Source of the DNA: Stenocarpella maydis
Taxonomy: Eukaryota; Ascomycota; Sordariomycetes; Diaporthales; Diaporthaceae
Reading direction: 5' to 3'
Assembly (NCBI GenBank): GCA_002270565.1
Contig: NQMI01000090.1
Location: 1 to 64,000 of the forward strand
Length of the DNA stretch: 64,000 bases
Numbering within the stretch: position 1 is the first letter of the stretch; each line of letters begins with the position of its first letter. The translations under genes and the position numbers were made by a program. Below are positions 35,016 to 45,314 of the stretch, piece by piece. The notes below the pieces were generated by a model. That model made no database searches. It was given only the letters and a program-made list of their open reading frames with translations, and was not told where the DNA came from.

Positions 35016-38000
35016 ATGGCTTCTGAGCACGATCGAATGATCTCGTCGGATCCCGTGAGTCCTCATTGACGGGTTCCCCCCACTAGCGCCGCGCGCATCA
35101 CTTTGTTGATCCATAAACAAAACTAAACAACCACAGGTACAACCCCTGCGCCTATCCAAGAGCGCCTCTCCTCCTAAGATGTCGAGCGCTATTCCACGCC
35201 CTCTTTCTGAGATTTCTCCTTCCGAGAAGCGAAGGAACTCCCCCAGTTGGAAAGAGGCATCTAAGGTGAGCATACATGCTCTCATCCGCGTCTAGTGTGT
35301 TCCCGCGTGCACCCATGCACTAACACACCGCCTCAGAAGATGGCCTTGAGCACCGACTCCTCGCCCTTCCAGAGCTCCCCGCTCGAGGGGAAGGCCTCGC
35401 CCCGGCTGTTTTGGCAGAGTAGGAACAACGAGAACAGCACATATGGCTCAGGCTCGCCATCGCCAACCCGCCGGTCCTCCATCGAGCGCCTGCAGAAGGC
35501 TTCACGCGTCAAAAACAGCAACATCCTCGCCCTCGAGCAGAAACAAGAGTATGATCCCACAAGAATCCCTCAGCTCGAGCGCCCGCTCTCAAAGGTCCAA
35601 GGCAATGCCTTTGGTGGAACAGGCATCAGTGGATATCGTGACAACAAGGCATTTGCCCACTCCAAATCAGACAGCCAGACAAGGATCCCGCAATACAGCC
35701 CAAACAAGTCGCCCCCTCCACCATTGACCATGTCTCCTAATCTGACACGCGGCTCTCCCCCAAACGGTCCAAGGCCAGCAAGTAGGGATCAGGCGTCCCC
35801 GACCAAGTCCTCCCTTGCACCCAGCCGCTTCAAGAACAGCCTCGACGTTGACAACGAGCTCACCTCCCCCGGATCTTCGTATGAGGATCGTGAGCTGCCA
35901 TCCGGAATGTCTCTCCATCGCCATGCCAAGAGCGTCACCTTCGACGCTGCACCTCCTCAGGTGAACGAGTATGAGATGGCCACTCCAGACATCTCATCCA
36001 TCGCCTCGAGTTCCCGCGAGGGAAGCATTGACTCGGAGGATGACGATGATTATGACGAAGATGAGAATTATTTCATGGGCGGCGGTGATCATGATGACAG
36101 CTTCGACGAAAACCTCGAGGACACCGTGAAGACGCCCGTTGTCGGCCCCGAAGATTGGCGCCAGGACGTCGCCAACCCTCTAGATGAGGTTCTAGACGGA
36201 AGCCCCATGCTCGATGGCTTTCACAACTTTGCTGCTGGTGAAATCCCACAGCATGATCGTGTAGATTCACGAAACTCCAATGGTGACCACCGACCCCTGC
36301 CACCACTGCCCCCTCCTTCAGGCATTTTCAACGAGAGACGGAACTCGAACTCGTCGACGGGGCTGTCCGCCACTGCTGAGAGGATGATCGGGTCCGGGTC
36401 CCCACGGACCCTGCCATCTCCTCCTCCTGCTTCTTCCTTCTCCAAGTCAGACATCCAAAATATCGGCAACGGCAAGATGACGCTAGAGGAGCGTCTCAAA
36501 CTCATGATGCTTTCGGACGATGGCAAGTCTGCCGCCGAGCAGCAGCGGGAGCGAAGAATGAGACGAGCCGGGACCAGGGACCGCGCGGACAGCCACACCC
36601 CAGAAGCTGAGTTTCATGATCCGCTGGTCTCGGCCGAGGAAGACGATACTCTTCCAGAGCTGTCTGGGCTGGGAGACTACGAGCTGCCTGCAAAGATCTC
36701 GCGTGAGTCTATCATGCGTCGGGTGGATGGTAATCAGGCGTCAGAGCGGGAATCTGACTACAACTTCTCCTCGCCTCCAAGCTCCCCTGAGCGCCAGCCC
36801 CATCTGGACCCTGACGTTCCCCTCCCCAGCACAGAAGGCTCGGCGGAGGACGAGATTGACCACAGCGCTTATTTGGAGCATGAAGACGACCAAGATGACA
36901 TGTCAATCGCAGACTACTATCAACGCTCCGAGTCTGGCGTTGAAGACGTCGACGAGGATGTGAAGGATGATGCGGACAAGGCCGACGATTCCGAAAGCAA
37001 TTACTCTGGTCCTGAGCTACCACCCACTCCACAGGAGAAGTTAGAAGAAGACCAACTGACTGCGTCTCGGACCGCATCTCCCACCCAGCATGAATCATCA
37101 ATTGATACGATTACGGAGAAGGACCTCCCAGACCTCCCGGCCGAGGCCACCGAGGCCAGTGAGCAGAAGCACAACCCCTTTACTGACGATCTGCAATCCC
37201 TCAAGCTTCCGAAACCCGACGAAGTTGACGTTCCTCAGGAGACTGAGGCACTCATCTCGCAGAGGCCGTTCACACCAAAACTGACTCTCTCCAAGCCGGA
37301 GTATGACGGTTCTGGTTGGGGCGAGCCAGAGGAGGATGAAGAGGAGCCCAAGACTCCAGACTCTGTCATCCATCGCCCCCTGCCGTCCTATGACGAGGAG
37401 GAGGAACTGGAGGAAGAGCGATACTCTCCAGCAATACCCGAGCAGGTCGCCACCATCAAGTCTGCTGCAGGGTCGAGGCTCAAGACTCGCCCATCCGCCA
37501 CTCCCTCCGACATTGCGGCCATGAGGGAACAGAGACGCCAAGTTAGTTGCGAGGTGCCTAGCATGCCCCAGATTCCCGACCGTCATCTTGCTCCGGACGT
37601 AACGGGCGACGAGTACATGCAGCGACACCCCAGTTTCAAGGCCCGTAGTCTCACCCTAGACCTTGACCTTGGTCTCAGTCTCGACCAGGACTTTGACCGA
37701 GTTATCGAGGCACAAAAGGTTGTTTTCCAACGATTTCCCCCTCATCAAGACTCGACTATCCCCAGTCGCAAGATCGCTAGACAAGCGTCTAGAATCAGAC
37801 TCACCAAACAAGACACAGTCGGTGCTAACATCATACCACGCAAACAGCGCGGCTACCTCATGCGACAGAACACAAAGGTCGTTACGGCGAGCGACAAGGA
37901 TAATGAAGACTTGCGCCCTTCGAGCCGGTCTGCCGGCAACTCCCCGGTGAAGCAGACACGCCCCCAGTCATGGACCGTTGAACCGTGGAACGGCCAGGTT

Positions 38001-39502
38001 AGGAAGAAGAGCCTCCGGAAGAGACACACTAGCAATGGCCCAGTTCCCCCTCTGCCCGGGCAGGAGAGCAATGCAGCCCCGATGAGCACGCTGGTAGAAG
38101 AAGACGCAAGCACGGATATCTCAGCGGAGGAGACTGGCGAGCGCGGCAGGGTCTTCGTAAAGGTGATGGGCGTCAAGGATCTTGACTTGCCCATGCCAAA
38201 GAGTAAGAGAGCCATCATGCTCCAGCCACCCATGACATTGATGCTAACCATCTCAGACGAGCGCACTTGGTTCAGCCTGACCCTCGACAACGGTGTACAC
38301 TGCGTTACTACCGCATGGCTGGAGCTGGCGAGAAACGCCCCCATTGGCCAGGAGTTCGAACTGGTCGTCCCGAACGACCTGGAGTTCCAGCTCACCCTGA
38401 ACGTCAAGTTGGAGAAGCCCCCACCTCAGCGGATGGCCCAGTCTCCTGCCTCGCCGCGCAAGACCAAGACTTCGACCTTCAGTCGTGTCTTTGCGTCACC
38501 AAAGAAGCGCAAGGAGATGGAACTGCGACAGAAGGAGGAGGACGAGCGGCTGGCTCGACAGCAGCGAGAAGCCAATGCCAGGAAGACCGCTGCCAACCCC
38601 ACCGCCTGGGACCTCCTCTCACCTCTGGCGGCTGAGGATGGCAGCTTTGCTCGTGCTTATGTTTGTCTCAAGGAGCACGAGGCACGATGCTTTGGTCGTC
38701 CTTATGTTGTAGACGTCGCCTGTTTCAACGAGTGGGCTACCGAGGAAGCTGGGTTCGCGTCGAGCGTGAAGAGCAAGCGAGGTAGTACCTCTGTTATTCG
38801 CAAGGCCCCTTACAAGATCGGAAAGCTCGAACTCCAGCTACTCTTTGTCCCGAGACCCAAGGGTGCCACGGACGAGGACATGCCTAAGAGCATGAACGCT
38901 TGCATTCGCGAGATGAAGGCGGCCGAGGAACGCCGATCGCGCAACTACGAGGGACACCTGAGCCAGCAGGGTGGAGACTGCCCGGTAAGTTCGACCTTTA
39001 GCATGTCTACGTGGGCAACCGCTGACCGTAAACCTAGTACTGGCGTCGCCGTTACTTCAAGCTTGTTGGCACCAAGTTGACTGCGTACCATGAAGCCACA
39101 AGGCAGCCACGTGCCACCATCAATCTCGCAAATGCCAAGCGGCTCATCGATGACCGCAGAGCCCTGACTGAGAAGGAGATTACCGGCAAGAACGGAAAGC
39201 GTCGCCGGTCGGCCTTTGCCGAGGACGAAGAGGCTTACATGTTCGTTGAGGAGGGGTTCCGGGTCCGGTTCAACAATGGCGAGATTATCGACTTCTACGC
39301 CGACAGCCCCGAGGACAAGGAAGGCTGGTTGAAGGTCCTGTCGGATGTCATCGGCCGCGACAGCTTTGGTAATGACGAAGAGGGTCCTTCCCGGGCCAAG
39401 GGCAAGTGGTGTGATCTCGTCCTTAAGCGGGAAGATACATTGCGCCGGCGAGCCGAGGGACGACGGCCTAGCCACGGTCGAGCCAAGAGCAGCCTTGTCT
39501 GA
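35016..39502 (+). CDS. BUD4: Bud4 / anillin-like septation landmark protein with PH domain
   Basis: Scaffold at septin rings that marks the site of septation (with Bud3 and Rho4 in filamentous fungi). Exons are 35016-35054, 35137-35265, 35337-37718 (probable end), 37848-38202, 38257-38984 and 39038-39502, about 1365 residues. Two introns are multiples of three without stops. The one at 38203-38256 has a GTAAGA donor, TGCTAAC branch point and CTCAG acceptor, and its removal gives LPMPKNERTWFSLTLDNG. The one at 37719-37847 has a weak GTTGTT donor but a good GTGCTAAC branch point and CAG acceptor, and its removal gives IEAQKRGYLMRQNTK. The N-terminal two thirds are disordered with Asp/Glu-rich stretches and several SP/TP sites. 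The C-terminal part holds a C2/anillin-like region (VFVKVMGVKDLDL onward). A PH domain follows, starting at YWRRRYFKLVGTKLTAYHE and ending with DKEGWLKVLSDVI. Without the 129-nt intron removal the protein would be about 1408 residues. Confidence 0.9.
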
Positions 39503-40229
39503 GGATGACGTGGTCTCGATGACGCGCACAAATTGAAGAAGAGACATGACGAGTTTCGGAAGCGACTTGACGCGTCTCATTGCATGAAGTACCCCGGACA
39601 CTGCACAGACGTCTTGAAGAGTCGTATGCCCTCACTTCTGATATTTATTTCACTTTATCGTGCTTCACTGGTCTGGAAGTTTTGATATGCTACTTCTACT
39701 TGTTCCGGCACGCATAGCCCGTGCCAGCGTGGTCGCTGATGCTCGGGGCAACTACTGCGGTGGGCGCAGCGTTCAGACCCACAGCGTGTACCAGCCCGAG
39801 GGTGGTTCGGACGATGATATGAGAAGGAGAGCAACGGGCATACGAGCGGGAGGGATCGGCGAAGGATTAGGAAGGCGAAGGGTATTCACCAGGTGAAGAG
39901 GCACCTTGGGTCTGGAGTTGGTTTTAATGTTTTGTGCTTGCCGGCTGGGATTACATTCCGGTAACGTCTCCCGCCTCGGGTGGGAGTATATTTTTTTTTT
40001 TTTTCTGTTGGTGCCCCGCGGCCTCTGCCAGGCATGGCCCGTGTGGTAGCGGTGGCCTTCACTGTACAATATTTGAGCAAAACTCCAGTGAGCGAGACAA
40101 GATGGCTTCGAGGCTGAGGAGAGCGATAGTCCATCAAGCCAGTCACCGTATGCGTGCTTATGATGATTACATTTCTGGGCGCTGCAAAGCTGTTTGTAGT
40201 GTATGTGCCACGACTCGGCCGCACTGCCG
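39503..40229. other. Convergent 3' region of BUD4 and HIS6
   Basis: About 730 bases between the two stop codons. A T14-type run lies near 39990-40003. No gene is recognised. Confidence 0.45.
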
Positions 40230-41281
40230 TCAGGAGGTTGCCTGGCGTCGATTCCACTCGACACATTCGTCCAGCCTCAGGCCGCTGCCGCCGAAGCAGT
40301 CGAGCGCACTGCCGATTGTCAAGTCGACGGTGCCGCGGCTCAAGCTGGCGACGGTTTCCAGGTCGTGGAGGCTGCGGCCACCGCCGGCGTAGGTGACGGG
40401 AATGGAGCACCACTCGGACAGCTTGGTGATGAGATGCTCATCAACGCCGCGCTGCAGGCCCTCGTTGTCGGCGGCGTGGATGAGGAACTCTGAGCAGTAG
40501 GGCTCCAGCTGCCTTATGGACTCTGCAAAGGAAAGCGTGGCCGAAGGGTGAGCACTCCGCATGCATCAATACTGTGAAAGAAAAGAAGAAAAGAAGATGG
40601 GGGAAGAAAAAAAAAAAAAAAAGGCCGGATCGCACCTTGGTTCAGCTCCATATCCGTGATGGTCTGCCACTTGTCCATGGCCACGAACCACCTGGGCCCG
40701 TCGCCCTCGCGCTCGCCCGGCTGGCGGCGGCAGCTGAGGTCTATGACCAGCTTCTCCTTGTCGCCGCCCAGGGAGGCCAGGACGGCGTCGAGGCGGGGCT
40801 GGCTGAACTTGGCACCCGGGAACAGGAAGGACGTGATGATGACCTACTGAGCACCGTCAGTCAGTAGTTGCTTATTGACCATGACACACACATACACACA
40901 CACACATACACACACAAATTATATCAGACAGTCAGACAGTAAGACAGTCAGACTGACAGACTGACTGATAGCACATACCTTGTCAGCGCCGGCAGCAATC
41001 CACTCGGGGGCGTTGGAGTCATTGATGCCGCCGCCAACCTGCAGCCCGCCCGGCCAAGCGGCCAGGGCGTCGCGGGCGGCGTCGGAGTTGCCGGGGCCCA
41101 GCATTATCACGTGGGCGCCGCGGAGGTCTTTCTCGCGGTAGAGGGCGGCGAAGTGGGCGGGCGGGTGCGGCGAGACGAAGTTTGTCTTGAGGGAGCCCGG
41201 GGTGCGGTCGTCGAGGGTGCCGCCGACGATCTGCTTGACCTGGCCTGAGTGCAGGTCTATGCAGGGGCGGAAGATGGTCAT
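40230..41281 (-). CDS. HIS6: ProFAR isomerase of histidine biosynthesis (HisA/HIS6)
   Basis: Phosphoribosylformimino-5-aminoimidazole carboxamide ribotide isomerase, an Amadori rearrangement and the fourth step of histidine synthesis. Exons are 41281-40979, 40843-40636 and 40522-40230, about 267 residues (yeast His6 is similar). The TIM-barrel motifs are in order: [18 protein letters not shown] at the N-terminus with the catalytic Asp at 9; [48 protein letters not shown]; and [13 protein letters not shown] near the C-terminus, where the second phosphate site is formed. Intron 1 (40844-40978) holds a CA/TA-rich microsatellite and ends in a tandem CAG-TAG acceptor; only the second AG keeps the frame. 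Intron 2 (40523-40635) holds an A-rich run on the plus strand (about 40608-40622). The ATG is preceded by a GAA repeat. Confidence 0.95.
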
Positions 41282-41729
41282 TTTCTTCTTCTTCTTCTTC
41301 TTCTTTTCTTTTCCATCTTCTTTGTATGAGTACGCGGTTTGTATCAGTGGTGGGGCGGGGCGCGGGGGGAGGAATTGAGCGAGTGTCGTGGGCGAGGCTG
41401 TTTGTCTCCTTGGTTCTTTGTCCACTGAGAGGCGGCTGGCGGGGCACCAGCGGGCCACTAAGAGCAAGAGATTCCCACCACGGCAGAAATTTCCGGGGCG
41501 GCAGCGGCTACAGCCAACCACACTGGCTCCCATCATCACCACCACAGCGTCGCCCACATTTACAAATCTCACCAGCGCCCACCGACGCCGAGGTCCTTCT
41601 TGGCTACAGTCCAGGTACATTTCCTGGTACAACACGTCGTTCCCTGCAGGTTCTGCAAGGGCACGGGCCAATTCATCACGGCCGCGTCTGGTCAGGCCAA
41701 GGCCCATCAAGTCCAGAGCAGAGTCACCG
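41282..41729. promoter_or_regulatory. Divergent promoter shared by HIS6 and FAF1
   Basis: A 448-base interval between two start codons. A (TTC)n tract at about 41284-41306 directly abuts the HIS6 ATG, reading (GAA)n in the HIS6 leader. No TGASTCA (Gcn4/CPC-1) site is seen, which is notable for a histidine gene. Open frames that read into FAF1 from upstream are treated as leader. Confidence 0.5.
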
Positions 41730-42031
41730 ATGGCGCCCGGTACGGTGGTATTGGGCAAGAGGAAGCGAAGGCTGCCGGCCGGAAAGGCCGCAGACGCCAA
41801 CGCAAAGCCGGACGGGGCTGCGGCTCTGGAGGAAGCCCAGGCCATCTTCAGGAAGCACTTCGAGGCCCAGTTCGCGCCTCTGGAGGGGCCCGATGATGAC
41901 GAGGCAGGCAGGCCACCAGCCGAGGGGCGGAGGAAGGCGGCTGCTGCTCCGGGCAGGGGGGGGGCACCACATGGCGGCGATGGAGGCGCGGCCGGGGTGG
42001 AGGACATGAGATCTGAAACCTCTGATGACTC

Positions 42032-42093
<62 letters not shown>

Positions 42094-43075
42094 GCGAGGA
42101 TGGGGATGAGTGGGACGGCCTCTCTGCCGGGGATGACGAGTCCGGCCGCGACAGCGAAGGTGGGTGGTGACAGAGCCCGCGGCCCGGCTGCTGAAACAAG
42201 CCTTTCTCCTCTTCAGCCTTGTTTCCCACCATTCTGCCGCGGTAGTAACTGACGGCACGTGCCGGGCCACAGACGGCGAGCGCGCTGACGAGAGCAGCGA
42301 GGGGGATGAAACAGAGCAGACGAACACGCACCAGGTCGAGGTGGTGGACTACTCCAAGCCCACCCCGTCCTTCTCTACGCTCACGCCCCAGGCCGCGCTC
42401 ATGACCAGGCGCGAGATGCGCGCCTACCTGTCCTCGAGGCCGCCCGACGCCGTTTCAAACGCGGCGGACCGGCCGGCCAGCGCCAAGGCCCGCCGCGCCA
42501 AGCAGGGCGGCGGCGGCGGCGGCGGTGACGGCGCCGACGACCCGCAGAACGAGGACTCGAGGACCCTGCTGGCCAACGACCTCGAGCTGCAGAGGCTCAT
42601 CTCGGAATCCCACATCCTGTCGGCCACGAACCCCTTCAACGCGGCCGCCGGCGGCAGCAACGCATCCAGCAAGGCCTTCTCCGAGGGCCGCACGCGCGCC
42701 CTCACCACCGACCTGCGGCTGCAGAAGCTCGGGTCCAGCGGCAGCGTCTTCAGGCAGCACAAGATGCCCATGGCGGTGCGCCAGGGCATCCTCGGGGCGA
42801 GGGCGGCGCGGGAGGAGAAGAGGCGCCGCGAGGCAAGGGAGAACGGCATCATCCTCGAGAAGGAGGCGCCTCCAGCCGTGGGCGGCACCAAGGCGAGGAG
42901 GAAGCACAGGGGGCCCAGGGGGTCCGGCCTGCCGGTTGACATGCCCGGCATGGGGAGGATGAAGGGGGGCGAGCTGCGCTTGAGCAAGCGCGACGTCAGG
43001 GCGGTGGAGATGGAGGGCAGGGGGAGGGGGGATCCTCGCGGGAACCACAAGGGCAAGCACCGGAAGCGCAGATAG
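41730..43075 (+). CDS. FAF1: Faf1-type rRNA-processing factor (C1orf131 / DUF4602 family)
   Basis: Nucleolar factor of the small-subunit processome required for 18S rRNA maturation (family knowledge). Exons are 41730-42159 and 42273-43075, about 410 residues. The intron is phase 1 with GTGGGT donor, GTAACTGAC branch region and ACAG acceptor. The start MAPGTVVLGKRKRR fits the family, whose members begin with a short basic peptide. Residues near 102-122 form a Gly7-Asp12 homopolymer (a GGC then GAC repeat), followed by more acidic sequence. The conserved part is C-terminal: EEKRRREARENGIILEK near 340, then GLPVDMPGMGRMKGGELRLSKRDVRAVE, which is the DUF4602 signature, and a basic tail (GNHKGKHRKRR). 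Head-to-head with HIS6. Confidence 0.82.
42033..42091 (+). repeat. GGC/GAC trinucleotide repeat inside FAF1
   Basis: About six to seven GGC units followed by about eleven to twelve GAC/GACGAC units, coding for consecutive Gly and Asp. Length variation would change the protein without shifting the frame. Confidence 0.9.
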
Positions 43076-43087
43076 AGGGCGAGAAGG

Positions 43088-43111
43088 GTGTGTGTGTGTG
43101 TGTGTGTGTGT
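43088..43111. repeat. (GT)12 microsatellite
   Basis: Twelve perfect GT units 12 bases after the FAF1 stop codon. Confidence 0.95.
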
Positions 43112-43910
43112 GGGAAGCAGCGCAGCATATGGTTGCAGTACCGGATCGCGAACCCTGGAGGGGCCTGTGGGTGAGCGAGCGAGCGAGCGAGGCTGATGTG
43201 CTCCAGAATGGTTTCCTTTTTGGGCCTTTTTGCCCGCATCGGGGAACTTGGTTACTAAGGGCGCATATCCATCTACACACACGGCTATTACGTCCGTCAT
43301 CCTGTCCCGTCGTGGTGGTGGTGGCCGCGGCCCTCGAAACAACAACCTCAGACAGGCTTACTCGCACACAAGACCGTGGAAAGAGAGCAACGATGTACGT
43401 CCTGGCCACGGCCGGCGTCCCCGGCAGACATGGAGGGGGGGGGGAGAGAAAATAAGAAACACAAAGCCTACTGATTTGAGTTAATCTTCTCGCCCAAGCT
43501 TATCCAGGCCGGAGCCAACTCGAGCGGCTGGCTCAGCTTGGCCCCGGCCCCGGCCCCGGCCACACCTCCACGCCCGGGGCCATGAGTAAGTAACGTGAAT
43601 CCTTCTCCGTCAAGTTCTTTCGTCTTGTTGCCTCCCGCCTCCCTGCCCCTGCTTTGAGCAGTGAGAGATCGCAAGGACAGCCACTTCGAGGCTTGCATGT
43701 GCGCAGCATCTCTAGAAAAGGGGGGAGGGGTGCGCGGGACGCGGCTATCAAGCCACTCACACACATCATGCACCCGACGACCCGCAGCCGCGACAGTTTT
43801 TGTCTACAACACGACACTAACTTGTATACAAATGTACACACTCGCATACACACGCGAGCACCCTGTGTTGCCTATTTGGATTCCCTCGTGTATGTATCCC
43901 TGAGCCCGCT

Positions 43911-43911
<1 letters not shown>

Positions 43912-43947
<36 letters not shown>
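43912..43947. repeat. (GGCT)9 microsatellite
   Basis: Nine perfect tetranucleotide units in the convergent interval between FAF1 and STE12. Confidence 0.95.
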
Positions 43948-45314
43948 TCATTTGGGGTCATATTTTTAGGTTCTGGGGGAGATCTTGTGGGAGTGATTGC
44001 TGCTTGCTTACTGCAGGAATTAGTAAATTGCTTGCGCCTGGTTTGTGGGGGATAATGAATCCCAAAACTGGGTCGGTCCGGGGGGCCGGGGTGGGAGGCG
44101 TAATCATGTGCGGCGCGGTCGAGGAGAAACGCAGTCAGCAAGTCGAGTTTTTTCTTTCTTTTTTTAATGCAACCGGGCAATTTGTCTTCCTTCCAATGTC
44201 TAATTTTCCTTCCTCCCCATGGTTTTTATTATTTGGACTGGGGGTTGGAGGTCGGTCAACTCTGCAGTCAGTCAGTCGTCTAGACTGACTGGGTGACACC
44301 GAGGCTGAGAGAAGGAAGGCCCCCCTGGCGGAACAAGACAAAACGACACGAATCCTTCCGCCTATGGGACAAGATGGTGACGATGATGCATGACGCATGG
44401 GTTGCGCAGACTTCGACCCAAACCTTGTTTCGGATCTAGATCTGCGGGCCTCAACCTGCTCGTCATGTACGTCATCTCCCGCCCGAACATGGCCTGCGCC
44501 TTTGACCGACACGTCGGTCCGTCCCTGATGGCTTCCTTGTGGACTACCACCGGGATGCCGCACAACTTGACTGAATGTGCCGTGACCGTCCCGTGACCGA
44601 CGGCTCGCGGGACGCGGGGACTGGTCAACCCAACAGAGAGGCGCAGGCAGTGTGGTCTAAATGACAAGAACTCCGCCATGCGATGCAATGATATTGATAC
44701 ATAATCTGTGGTATGAAAATCGTCGTATTCGACTGATATGAATAAGCGGCTACCCTGAAATGAGCACAATGTGAGTTTTGTGCCTGTATTTTTCCTCCAT
44801 CCTTCGTCCTTAAAAACGCACAAATGTGTCTCCAACCAGCTGGTATCTTTCATCCCGATCTGCTAGCGCCCGATGAACCGAAGACAGTTATATACACCAC
44901 TTCCAGCCATTCGGTGCCGACCCACAATGCAGAAAATGTGTGTCTGGGGGCTTCCGCAGAGAGCTACACCCAAGCCCCGTCTATTGCGCTTTTTCTGCCC
45001 AAAGTAGAACGCAGAGTACGAACCCAACGCGGTGGGGGGGAGGGGGGGGGGCGGGGATAAAGCAGAAAAAAAACAGAAGTTAAAAAAAAAATGGCCGCCT
45101 GATGAGTAAAAGACAAGAACAGCAACCCCCCGCAAAGGAAACGCCCAGGTGTCCCGTGAAGGTAAGCCTGCCCCTTCATCCGGGAATGACACTGTGACCT
45201 TCCCGTCCCAAGCCTCACATGAACTCGTAAAATAGACAAAATATCCCTAAATGTACAATACCCTTCGAAACCCGAGGGAAGGCGTTGCAAGGCGTTCAAA
45301 CTGCCTCGATCAGG

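Larger units (their letters stand above)
43076..45314. other. Convergent 3' region of FAF1 and STE12 with several microsatellites
   Basis: About 2.2 kb with no recognisable gene. It contains a (GT)12 tract at 43088-43111, a short (GAGC)n at about 43172-43190, nine GGCT units at 43912-43947, and G-rich runs near 45032-45050. These simple repeats make up the visible structure. Confidence 0.5.

Noticed and set aside
42424..43345. Long minus-strand open frames across the FAF1 second exon
   Set aside because: They are shadows of the FAF1 coding strand in a GC-rich exon and run into the (GT)12 repeat as poly-Thr/His.
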